Shown piece by piece: positions 1-6,225 of a stretch of 6,336 bases of DNA. This stretch comes from Bacillota bacterium (lineage in GTDB: Bacteria; Bacillota; Clostridia; Saccharofermentanales; UBA5734): the NCBI GenBank assembly GCA_023438965.1, contig JAEXPB010000328.1:1-6336 (forward strand), in the 5' to 3' direction. Each line of letters opens with the position of its first letter. Position 1 is the first letter of the stretch. The notes beneath the pieces were generated by a model. That model had not been told where the DNA came from. It searched no databases and worked only from the letters and a program-made list of their open reading frames with translations. The translations under genes and the position numbers were made by a program.

Positions 1-1126
1 GACTGCGGCAGCTGTCGGCGATCAGGAATTCCGGGAAATGGATCAGCAGCGTGTTATCATCCCAGCGTTCGATCCGCGTGATCCCGGCTGCATAACGCTG
101 GTATAGACGGGCTTTTGCCGGCTGCTGCCGGCAATGCGAACCGATGGTCGCTGCGAAGACCCAGGCGCGGAACAGACGGCGATCCCTGGCTTGCAACTGA
201 AGCCAGATCGGATTGTCGCCGGCCGGGTCGCCGTATTGCCGATAGATCTGCTGGCAATAACGGTTACGGACATTGGGCGCCAAATCCTTGAGCTGGAAGA
301 AGTGCCGCAGCAGGGCTGCCTGGGTGGACTGGCCGGCTTCCTGCAAGGCTGTAGCGTACAGATGGTGACCATCCCGGTATATTGAACTATCGCCGTTAAT
401 GAAGGTCTGGGCAATCAATTCGGCGCCGAAAGGCAGCTTGGCTTGAATTTGATACAGGTGCATGAAATCGGTCAGCGACTGCTCTTCGCTATCCAGATAG
501 CGGATCAGTCGACGGATCATCTGGCGGGAGACCGGCGGCACGATCAAGCTGATCAGCGGCGGGGCTGGCTGGCCATAAGGCTGGTCCGCCGGTTGACCGG
601 CCAGTTCATCTGTCGCCTGGCTGGCTAAATCATCCGCCGGTGCGCCTGTCGGTCCGGTTTGCTGCCGGATAGCCAGAATCTGGCAGAGAATATTCAGCGA
701 CCGGGCAAGTGTCCGGGACGGGTAATGCTTCTGGAAAGCTAGCCAGCCGCTGAGGTAAAGCGTCGGGCAGGCCCGTTCCCGGATCACCAGGTTCAAACGG
801 TCAACCAGTTGGGCGTCGGATCGATTGCCGGGCGTTAAAATGGCCAGGGTAGGGAAGATCAGGTTTAATTCACGGCTGGTCAGACAATGCGCCAGACTGA
901 TGACCTCGGCATTGGCGGCGGCATTTCGGATTTTAGCGGCAAAGAAGGTCAAGGCGGTAATATCCGGTGCCAGGATTTGCTCCAGCGGTAAAGGCAGCAG
1001 CCGGCGAATGGCGTCCATCCGGGCCGCCAGCTGCGCACCCGGCAGACCGCCGGCCGAATCCTTCCCTGCGGCAGGGAACCAGGAATCCGGCTGCCATTGC
1101 CGGTTGGCCAGTGTTTCGCCGTTCAT
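1..1126 (-). CDS. Partial gene, 3' end missing: ZorC-like / EH_signature-type protein (tentative)
   Basis: The frame is open from an ATG at 1126 down to base 2, giving 375 residues with no stop, so the gene continues past the left edge. The ATG overlaps the stop of the upstream MotA-like gene (ATGA, 1123-1126), which implies translational coupling. The visible protein is soluble and mostly helical, with no signal peptide or membrane segment. Residues 125-152 (around FQKHYPSRTLARSLNIL) look like a helical repeat segment. Residues about 157-192 form a low-complexity linker rich in Ala, Asp, Gln and Pro. Residues 198-375 are again helical. The stretch from YGDP (298) through W308, RDRRLFRAW (314-322) and LYQRYAAGITRI (341-352) follows the pattern I recall for the C-terminal EH_signature domain of ZorC, a Zorya effector component. 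The Glu and His that name that domain would probably lie in the missing part. The coding frame is secure. The family call is inference, and another helical protein that partners the MotA-like gene is the main alternative. Confidence 0.6.
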   Translation of the reverse strand, partial: MNGETLANRQWQPDSWFPAAGKDSAGGLPGAQLAARMDAIRRLLPLPLEQILAPDITALTFFAAKIRNAAANAEVISLAHCLTSRELNLIFPTLAILTPGNRSDAQLVDRLNLVIRERACPTLYLSGWLAFQKHYPSRTLARSLNILCQILAIRQQTGPTGAPADDLASQATDELAGQPADQPYGQPAPPLISLIVPPVSRQMIRRLIRYLDSEEQSLTDFMHLYQIQAKLPFGAELIAQTFINGDSSIYRDGHHLYATALQEAGQSTQAALLRHFFQLKDLAPNVRNRYCQQIYRQYGDPAGDNPIWLQLQARDRRLFRAWVFAATIGSHCRQQPAKARLYQRYAAGITRIERWDDNTLLIHFPEFLIADSCRS

Positions 1127-2778
1127 CCGCCGAAGTGGGTGCCCTGGCCCTGACCCTGCCGTAAAGCCGCCGGCAGTGCATCGACGGCATCCCGGATTTC
1201 ATTGGCGGTATGGGCCAGCCGGTCGGTCAGTTCGGCCAGGCCGGCATCCAGGCTGCCCAGCGACTGACGGACATACTGCGCCGAAGCCTGGGTAAATTCG
1301 TTCAGGGAATGATCCAGCGTACCGTTCAGCACGCCAAGCTGCTGGCCGATCGAGCTGGTGTGGCCGGCGATTGCCGACGTCTCCGCCTGCACCTGCCCAA
1401 GCAGGTCCTGAATGCTGGTTTTAAGCTGGGTGCTGAGCTCATTGACCTGATCCTGCATGGCGGCCAGATACTGGCCGGCAGTCTCCTGCTGGTCGGCTGC
1501 CGTGGCGCGGGCGGTCTGCATGGCTTCGGTGGACTCCAGCACGAGATTGCCCAGGCGCTGGCTGGTTTGATCCAGCAGATGACCAAGTTGTTGCAGGCTC
1601 TGCCGCAGATTTTGCTCATTGCCCTGATAAAGGCCGGCCATCTGGCTGGTTGAATCGGTCAGAACTTGCAGCTGATCGTCCAGGCGGGTGAAATCAGCGG
1701 CTATTTTGGCGTTGGTATCAGCCAGACTCTGGGCGGCCTGGCTGGTATCGGCGAGCAGTTCTTCCGATTGCTTGCGGACGGTCTCCAAGGCGCGCATCGC
1801 GTATTCGATGTAATTCTTGACATCCGCCATCAACGCACCCATTTGGGCGATTTCCCGGTTGACCGGCTGGAGGTGGGCGGCCAGCTCGGCTGAGAGGGCG
1901 GTGGCAAATCGGGCCGCCAGCTCCTGCATGCCCCGCTCCTGACGGTTGGTCAGTTCAGCGGCCAGACTGCCCAGCGTGGCCGCCGATTGCTGGATCGCCG
2001 GCGCGACGCTTTCCTGCAGAACCTGCTCGACGCTGCGCCGGATCCCGTCCGCCATGTCGCTTTCGGCCAGCCGTCCGGCGGTGGCGGTGAATTCCTGCAA
2101 GGTGCTTTTCATCTGCCGGTCATAAACCAGAAAATTGTCAATCAGCAAGGCCAGGCCGGCCTGGTCGCTGAAGACCGGCACGCGGCTGGCGATCCGTTCC
2201 TGCAGGTCTTGGAGCAGGCGCCGGATCATGCGGTTGGCGCGCCAGGCATTGGCGGCCGACAGGATGGCGGCGGCCAAGCCGATCAGCAGCGGCAGCAGGA
2301 TAAGACCGAGGGCCATTTCCGGGTAGGGCGGTTCGATCTGGTTCTGGAGCAGAAGCGAGGTCAGCGCCCCCAGGACGGCCAGGGCGAGCATGCCGGCCGC
2401 CGGCCGCAGACTCAGGCTGTTTTGCTGCAAAGGGGAGAGAAGGGAATCCGGGCGGAGATAGCGTGCCGGATCCGGCAGCCAGCGGCCCTGGTAAAGCTCC
2501 CGGTTATCCCGGAGCATCCGGTAGAAAGCCCGGGCCAGAGGTGTCGAACCGCAGTTGCGCAAATGGTTTTCGACAGCCGGCAGGTTCTCGATCGTGCAGC
2601 CCTCCAGCTCGTCGAATTGCTCAAGCAGCGGCTCGATAACCCGGTAGCTGCGGCGCAGGGTCAGAAAGATGGTCAAATGGTAGCCGATGGCCAGCAAAGC
2701 CAGCAACAGCGGCAAGATAATCGAAATCAGCCAATGCAGGATGTGCAGACCGGCGTATTCAACAATCAGCAAAGCCAT
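1123..2778 (-). CDS. ZorA-like MotA/TolQ/ExbB-family proton-channel protein with long coiled-coil tail
   Basis: This 551-residue inner-membrane protein has the layout of a ZorA stator. TM1 lies at about residues 12-40. A cytoplasmic segment follows (41-128) and includes GRWLPDPARYLRPDSLL at 98-114, which resembles the region before TM2 in ZorA. TM2 is at about 128-145 (ends GALTSLLL) and TM3 at about 157-177 (ends ILSAANAW). A charged turn (RANRMIRRLLQDLQERI) leads into a Gln/Ala/Leu-rich helical tail from about 180 to 540, and the protein ends in a Gly/Gln-rich tip (QGQGQGTHFGG). In known Zorya systems five ZorA subunits surround a ZorB dimer, proton flow drives rotation, and the tail projects into the cytoplasm. 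Polar residues T140 and S141 in TM2 and S174 in TM3 could line the proton path. The ATG start has GGAGG 7 nt upstream (2786-2790). It lies 23 bp after the aminopeptidase gene and overlaps the next gene by 4 bp. No ZorB-like gene is present in the window. Membership of the MotA/ExbB superfamily is likely. The specific ZorA assignment rests on architecture, and another ExbB-like system with a coiled-coil tail is the alternative. Confidence 0.72.
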   Translation of the reverse strand: MALLIVEYAGLHILHWLISIILPLLLALLAIGYHLTIFLTLRRSYRVIEPLLEQFDELEGCTIENLPAVENHLRNCGSTPLARAFYRMLRDNRELYQGRWLPDPARYLRPDSLLSPLQQNSLSLRPAAGMLALAVLGALTSLLLQNQIEPPYPEMALGLILLPLLIGLAAAILSAANAWRANRMIRRLLQDLQERIASRVPVFSDQAGLALLIDNFLVYDRQMKSTLQEFTATAGRLAESDMADGIRRSVEQVLQESVAPAIQQSAATLGSLAAELTNRQERGMQELAARFATALSAELAAHLQPVNREIAQMGALMADVKNYIEYAMRALETVRKQSEELLADTSQAAQSLADTNAKIAADFTRLDDQLQVLTDSTSQMAGLYQGNEQNLRQSLQQLGHLLDQTSQRLGNLVLESTEAMQTARATAADQQETAGQYLAAMQDQVNELSTQLKTSIQDLLGQVQAETSAIAGHTSSIGQQLGVLNGTLDHSLNEFTQASAQYVRQSLGSLDAGLAELTDRLAHTANEIRDAVDALPAALRQGQGQGTHFGG

Positions 2779-2801
2779 GAGCGATCCTCCGTCATCAATT
2801 T

Positions 2802-3923
2802 TCAGGGGTTGAGCGCCAGCAGATCAGGTACGACAAAAAGCCCGTCCTTGCGAATCAGGACATCATCGAACCAGATTTCGCCGCCGCCGTATTCCGGCCG
2901 TTGAATCTGCACCAAATCCCAGTGAATGGCGGACTGGTTGCCGTTCGGCGCGTCATCGTAGCTGGATCCGGGCGTAAAATGAAAAGAACCGCATATTTTC
3001 TCATCAAACAGTGTATTGCAGAACGGCTCGCGGATCAGCGGATTGAAGCCGATGGCGAATTCACCAATGTAGCGGGCACCGGGATCGCTGTCCAGGATTT
3101 TGTTCAGCACATCGGTTTTCTGATCGGCGCTGGCCTGGACAATCTGACCGCGGTCAAATGCCAGCCGGATGCTATTAAAGGAATTACCCCAGTAAATGGA
3201 AGGCGTATTGTAGGTCAGCACACCCTGGACCGAGTCGCGGACCGGCGCGGTGAAACACTCGCCATCCGGGATGTTGTTCTCCCCGCAGCAAGGGACGGCG
3301 GGGATGCCCCGGATCGAGAAGGACAGGTCGGTGCCGGGGCCGATGATCCGGACACGGTCGGCCTGCAGCATGCGATCGCGCAAAGGCTGCGCCGCCCGCT
3401 GCATCGCGGGGTAGTCCACACAGGAAACGGCCAGAACGAAATCGGCGTAGCTGTCGAAGGACTTGCCCAGACGCTGCGCCTGCCCCATGGTCGGATATTC
3501 GAAGAGCACCCAGCGCCGGTGGTTAATCACCAGGTCCTTGAACGGCCGGCCCTGCCGTCCGGCCAGCTGAATCGCCGCCGGCGGAACACCGGATAGTTCC
3601 TGGTCATTATGGTAGGCGCGGATAACGATGTCACCGACGAGATTTTCATATTGGCGGATGCCAACCTGGGCCTTGTCAGCGAGAAATGCCTCCGAAATTC
3701 CGCCGTCGTCCGGATTAACCATTTCCAGCAGCTGGCGGCTGATTTCCTGGTTGGTCAGTTCGACCTGCGCCAGAGCGCCCAGTCCGGCTGCTTCGCGCAG
3801 AATGGCCTTGACCAGGGGAACAGCTTCCATGTCGGCGGTAATGTGAAAGGCCTCGCCTTTTTGAATACGCATGGAATGCTGCAGCAAAATACGGGCTAAA
3901 TGATCGAAACGGGGATCGCGCAT
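2802..3923 (-). CDS. M29-family metallo-aminopeptidase (AmpS/AmpT/PepS-like)
   Basis: This cytoplasmic metal-dependent aminopeptidase (COG2309, family M29) removes N-terminal residues from peptides. The protein has 373 residues counted from ATG at 3923 and starts MRDPRFDHLARILL, typical of the family. All the metal and catalytic residues expected from AmpT-type enzymes can be placed: E222 in PDGECFTAPV, E288 in IGEFAIG, H315 and Y322 in FHFTPGSSY, and H334 and D336 in IHWDL. A TTG at 3929 is in frame, but it is only 2 nt from the AGGAGG site, whereas the ATG at 3923 is 8 nt away, so ATG is chosen. The length fits the shorter bacterial M29 forms of about 370 residues and not the roughly 410-residue AmpS type. 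It is the first gene of the minus-strand operon. It has its own likely promoter in the gap after fabD, and the MotA-like gene follows after 23 bp. It is probably a housekeeping peptide-recycling enzyme, and nothing in it links it functionally to the membrane protein. Confidence 0.93.
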   Translation of the reverse strand: MRDPRFDHLARILLQHSMRIQKGEAFHITADMEAVPLVKAILREAAGLGALAQVELTNQEISRQLLEMVNPDDGGISEAFLADKAQVGIRQYENLVGDIVIRAYHNDQELSGVPPAAIQLAGRQGRPFKDLVINHRRWVLFEYPTMGQAQRLGKSFDSYADFVLAVSCVDYPAMQRAAQPLRDRMLQADRVRIIGPGTDLSFSIRGIPAVPCCGENNIPDGECFTAPVRDSVQGVLTYNTPSIYWGNSFNSIRLAFDRGQIVQASADQKTDVLNKILDSDPGARYIGEFAIGFNPLIREPFCNTLFDEKICGSFHFTPGSSYDDAPNGNQSAIHWDLVQIQRPEYGGGEIWFDDVLIRKDGLFVVPDLLALNP

Positions 3924-3931
3924 GGTCAAGG

Positions 3932-3937
3932 CCTCCT
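3932..3937 (-). promoter_or_regulatory. Ribosome binding site deciding the aminopeptidase start
   Basis: A perfect AGGAGG on the minus strand lies 8 nt before ATG (3923) but only 2 nt before the in-frame TTG (3929). Normal spacing therefore selects the ATG. Confidence 0.85.
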
Positions 3938-3979
3938 GTCAGCGGCGCGCCAATACGACGGACGCCCGCACTCAGGATT

Positions 3980-3988
3980 ATTATAGCA
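3980..3988 (-). promoter_or_regulatory. Extended -10 promoter for the aminopeptidase operon
   Basis: On the minus strand the sequence reads TGCTATAAT: a perfect TATAAT (3985-3980) preceded by the TGn extension. No good -35 box sits at 16-18 bp; the hexamer 17 bp upstream is CCAGTC. An extended -10 can work without a -35. Transcription would start near 3973, giving a leader of about 50 nt before the ATG at 3923. It is the only clear promoter in the 112-bp gap between fabD and the aminopeptidase gene, and it could drive the whole peptidase, ZorA-like and EH-like operon. Confidence 0.5.
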
Positions 3989-4035
3989 AATCCTGCCAGG
4001 CAGACTGGCCGGTTCAACTAACAGAATTCTTACAA

Positions 4036-4959
4036 TTAGCCAACAATACCGGAACAGGCGTCGGCCAGCGTGCGACTGTCCTCGACCGCGAAGACGGTGC
4101 TGCCGGGCAGGATTTTCTTGATCAGGCCGGTCAGAACCTTGCCTGGTCCGAATTCCAGGTAAGCGGAACAGCCGTTGTGCTGCATGGCGGTGACTTCCGC
4201 CGTCCATTGCACCGGGCTGCACATGTGTGCCGCGAGGTAGTCCGGCCAGTTCACGCTGCTATCAACCAGCAAAGCCGTCGTGTTCGAATAGAATGGTCCT
4301 TCCGGCGGGCGAAAAGTCAGTTGCCTGGCAAAATCCGCCAACTGGCGGGCTGCGGCGGCCATTAACGGCGTATGAAAGGCACCGTTGACACTCAGGCGAA
4401 CCGCACGCTTGGCGCCGGCGGTTTTCAGGGCTTCGGCACAGGCGGACGCGGGATCGGCCCGGCCGGCAATGACGATCTGGCCCGGGCAGTTGAAATTGAC
4501 GGCGTAGACCTGTCCGGCGAATTGCGGCTGCCCGACCAGTCCGCGCAAGGTGTCGTCGTCCAGGCCGAGGATGGCGAACATGGCACCGGGATCCGCTTCG
4601 GCGGCTTCCTGCATCAGGCGCGACCGTTCATTGACCAGGGCGAGCAGGTCGGCAAAGCTGAGAATGCCGGCTGCCCCCAGCGCACTGTATTCCCCGAGCG
4701 AAAATCCGGCATAAGCCAATGGCTGGCCAAGCTGGCCCACTGTGCGGAAAGCCTGCCAGGCCGCCAGGCTGAGTGTGACAATCGCCAGTTGCGCATAGCG
4801 GGTCTGGGCCAGCTGGCTGTCGTCCAGCTGCAACAGGTCCAGCCCCAGCCGGTCGGCCGCTTCGGCATAGACCAGCCGGGCCGCGGGGCTGGCTTGGCAG
4901 AGGTCCTGCCCCATGCCCGCTTTCTGGGATCCTTGACCGGAAAAAACACCTGCAATCAT
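4036..4959 (-). CDS. fabD: Malonyl-CoA:ACP transacylase FabD
   Basis: FabD is a 307-residue cytoplasmic enzyme that moves the malonyl group from CoA to acyl carrier protein, supplying extender units for type II fatty-acid synthesis. The N-terminal FSGQGSQKAGMGQDL motif (6-20) is diagnostic. The nucleophile is S87 in GFSLGEYSAL (85-94), R112 in ERSRLMQEA should bind the malonyl carboxylate, and the catalytic His is H196 in GAFHTPLM. QIVIAG (161-166) and YLEFGPGKVL (267-276) are further family blocks. The length is normal (about 305-315). The residue before the serine-motif core is Phe instead of the His found in E. coli (GHSLGE). The start ATG at 4959 is preceded by AGGA at a spacing of 7 nt. 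The gene faces away from fabH across a shared 144-bp regulatory region, whereas in many Firmicutes it lies in line downstream of fabK. Its expression may therefore depend on the same operator cluster. Confidence 0.96.
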   Translation of the reverse strand: MIAGVFSGQGSQKAGMGQDLCQASPAARLVYAEAADRLGLDLLQLDDSQLAQTRYAQLAIVTLSLAAWQAFRTVGQLGQPLAYAGFSLGEYSALGAAGILSFADLLALVNERSRLMQEAAEADPGAMFAILGLDDDTLRGLVGQPQFAGQVYAVNFNCPGQIVIAGRADPASACAEALKTAGAKRAVRLSVNGAFHTPLMAAAARQLADFARQLTFRPPEGPFYSNTTALLVDSSVNWPDYLAAHMCSPVQWTAEVTAMQHNGCSAYLEFGPGKVLTGLIKKILPGSTVFAVEDSRTLADACSGIVG

Positions 4960-4977
4960 GCGTCAATCCTACCCTTC

Positions 4978-5006
4978 TTGACAGTCTGAACAAAAATAGT
5001 TATGAT
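4978..5006 (+). promoter_or_regulatory. Sigma-A-type promoter for fabH
   Basis: A perfect -35 box TTGACA (4978-4983) is separated by exactly 17 bp from TATGAT (5001-5006), one mismatch from the -10 consensus. Transcription should start near 5013, giving a leader of about 90 nt before the fabH ATG at 5104. The -10 box is the left arm of the first palindromic operator, so a bound repressor would directly block RNA polymerase. The minus-strand promoter for fabD should lie in the same AT-rich region. Weak candidates are TTGATA-N18-CATAAC (5028-4999) and TTGATT-N17-TATTCT (5088-5060), and neither is compelling. Confidence 0.8.
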
Positions 5007-5013
5007 TATCATA
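5001..5013. promoter_or_regulatory. FabT-like operator, site 1 (overlaps the -10 box)
   Basis: TATGATTATCATA is a perfect 13-bp palindrome about a central base at 5007. It shares the core TGATTATCA with the FabT operator known from streptococci. The left arm is the -10 hexamer of the fabH promoter. Binding of a MarR-family repressor here would shut off fabH and fabK. The regulator gene is not in the window. Confidence 0.72.
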
Positions 5014-5016
5014 TAT

Positions 5017-5029
5017 TTTGATTATCAAA
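5017..5029. promoter_or_regulatory. FabT-like operator, site 2 (best match to consensus)
   Basis: TTTGATTATCAAA is a perfect 13-bp palindrome centred at 5023. With its flanks (5015-5031) it matches the published streptococcal FabT consensus ANTTTGATTATCAAATT at every position but the last. FabT is a MarR-family repressor of fatty-acid synthesis genes that uses acyl-ACP as co-repressor. The site sits just downstream of the expected fabH transcription start and inside the region where the fabD promoter must lie. Confidence 0.82.
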
Positions 5030-5032
5030 TAA

Positions 5033-5045
5033 TTTGACCAACAAA
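5033..5045. promoter_or_regulatory. FabT-like operator, site 3 (degenerate)
   Basis: TTTGACCAACAAA matches site 2 at 10 of 13 positions, keeping both outer arms (TTTGA and CAAA) and losing the centre. Its centre (5039) is exactly 16 bp from site 2, the same interval as between sites 1 and 2. That phasing is the main reason to list it. Confidence 0.45.
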
Positions 5046-5103
5046 ATATGCTTGACTTCAGAATAGCGAATTCAAGGCAGAAAATCAAGCTGGGAGGCAA
5101 GAA

Positions 5104-6108
5104 ATGCTCAACCTGAAAATCATCGGCACCGGAAATTATCTGCCCGAACTGGTGGTTACCAATCAGATGATGTCTGAGCAAGTGGAAACCAACGACGAGT
5201 GGATCACTTCCCGGACCGGCATATCGGAGCGCCGCCTGACAGCCGGCGAACCGACCTGGCACATGGCCAGCCAGGCCGCCCGCAAGGCGCTGGCGGTCGC
5301 CGGCCTGGACGCGGCCGCGCTGGACGCGGTCATCGTGACAACCCTGACGCCCGATTACTTCACCCCGTCGACCGCCTGCATCGTCCAGGCGGAGATCGGC
5401 GCCGACAAGGCCTTTTGCTTCGACTTAAACGCCGCCTGCACCGGCTTCGTCTATGCCCTGGACCTGGCCGCCCGCTACCTGCAGGCACCGGAAATCAACC
5501 ATATCCTGATCATTTCCGCGGAAAGCCTCAGCAAACTGACTGATTACAGTGACCGCTCGACCTGCATTCTGTTCGGCGACGGTGCCAGCGCCGTGCTGTG
5601 CGGCAAGCCGGAACCCGGTGAATCATGCGGCCTGCTGGCCTCCTGCCTGGGCGCGGAAGGCAAAAACGGCCAGTTTCTGGTTACCCGTGCCCTGAAAGTC
5701 GGTCATCCGTTCCTGAAGCCGGAGGAAATCTGGCCGGACCGCTTTGGCAACCAGGACAACCATTACATCCGGCAGGAAGGCCAGGAGGTCTTCAAATTCG
5801 CTGTCCGGGTTCTCTCGGAATCCGTTCTCACCGTGGCCGAGAAGGCCGGGGTTGACCTGACCGAGTTGCGCTACATCATCCCGCACCAGGCCAACGCCCG
5901 CATCGTCGACGCCGCGGCCCGCCGGCTGAAGGCCGATCCGGAACAGATGATCAGCCGCATGGTGGATTTTGGCAACACCTCCTCGGCGAGCATCCCGATC
6001 TGTCTGGACGAGCTGATCCGCTCCGGCCGCCTGGCCCGCGGCGAAAAACTGGCCATCTGCGGCTTCGGCGGCGGCCTGACCTACGGTGCGGCAATCCTGC
6101 AGTATTGA
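5104..6108 (+). CDS. fabH: Beta-ketoacyl-ACP synthase III (FabH)
   Basis: FabH is a 334-residue cytoplasmic enzyme that starts fatty-acid chains by condensing a short acyl-CoA with malonyl-ACP. The thiolase-fold catalytic triad is complete: C112 in NAACTGFVYAL (109-119), H261 in IIPHQANARI (258-267) and N291 in FGNTSSASIP (289-298). NDEWITSRTGI (30-40) carries the Trp and Arg of the CoA-binding region, and the C-terminal glycine block ICGFGGGLTYGA (318-329) is normal apart from Tyr where Trp is common. The length is typical. The ATG has GGGAGG (5092-5097) 6 nt upstream. fabK follows after 117 bp in the same direction, and fabD is divergent. Expression is probably repressed through the operators at 5001-5045. 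KAS III relatives in secondary metabolism share the triad, but the fabD/fabK context and regulation favour the housekeeping enzyme. Confidence 0.96.
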   Translation: MLNLKIIGTGNYLPELVVTNQMMSEQVETNDEWITSRTGISERRLTAGEPTWHMASQAARKALAVAGLDAAALDAVIVTTLTPDYFTPSTACIVQAEIGADKAFCFDLNAACTGFVYALDLAARYLQAPEINHILIISAESLSKLTDYSDRSTCILFGDGASAVLCGKPEPGESCGLLASCLGAEGKNGQFLVTRALKVGHPFLKPEEIWPDRFGNQDNHYIRQEGQEVFKFAVRVLSESVLTVAEKAGVDLTELRYIIPHQANARIVDAAARRLKADPEQMISRMVDFGNTSSASIPICLDELIRSGRLARGEKLAICGFGGGLTYGAAILQY

Positions 6109-6120
6109 GCCGCGGTTCGC

Positions 6121-6139
6121 ACGTGTTGACGCAACATGT
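6121..6139. repeat. Inverted repeat in the fabH-fabK gap
   Basis: Eight bases (6121-6128, ACGTGTTG) can pair with 6132-6139 (CAACATGT) around a 3-nt loop, with one G-T wobble. An alternative palindrome, TTGAC (6126-6130) with GTCAA (6138-6142), overlaps it. No T-run follows, so it is not a standard terminator. It may be a weak attenuating hairpin, an mRNA-stability element or a protein site, or it may be chance. The rest of the 117-bp gap contains TTGACC at 6165-6170 without a well-placed -10, so fabK may rely on readthrough from the fabH promoter. Confidence 0.35.
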
Positions 6140-6225
6140 CAAGCCGTCCATTGGCATCCGGCACTTGACCAATAAATGGACCATATATCTGAATAATCAT
6201 GAATCAGGCAACCTGGGAGGTTAAT

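Noticed and set aside
825..1295. 156-codon plus-strand open frame spanning the ATGA junction
   Set aside because: It is antisense to two coupled minus-strand genes, has low-complexity Pro/Arg-rich translation, and no family resemblance.
1987..2904. 305-codon plus-strand open frame opposite the ZorA-like gene
   Set aside because: It is antisense to a membrane and coiled-coil gene with clear features, its product is Gln/Arg/Gly-rich with no recognisable domain, and it runs across the intergenic gap into the peptidase gene. It is a GC-rich shadow frame.
2901..3596. 231-codon plus-strand open frame opposite the aminopeptidase gene
   Set aside because: It is antisense to a gene whose six catalytic and metal residues are all identifiable, and it has no domain of its own.
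3995..4009. 5-bp stem (GCCAG/CTGGC) after fabD as an intrinsic terminator
   Set aside because: The stem is short and on the minus strand is followed by AGGATTTGC, with no U-run. fabD may read through into the peptidase operon or end elsewhere.
6189..6201. Possible fourth FabT-like operator before fabK
   Set aside because: On the minus strand CATGATTATTCAG matches TTTGATTATCAAA at only 8 of 13 positions and has one good half. This is too weak without conservation data.
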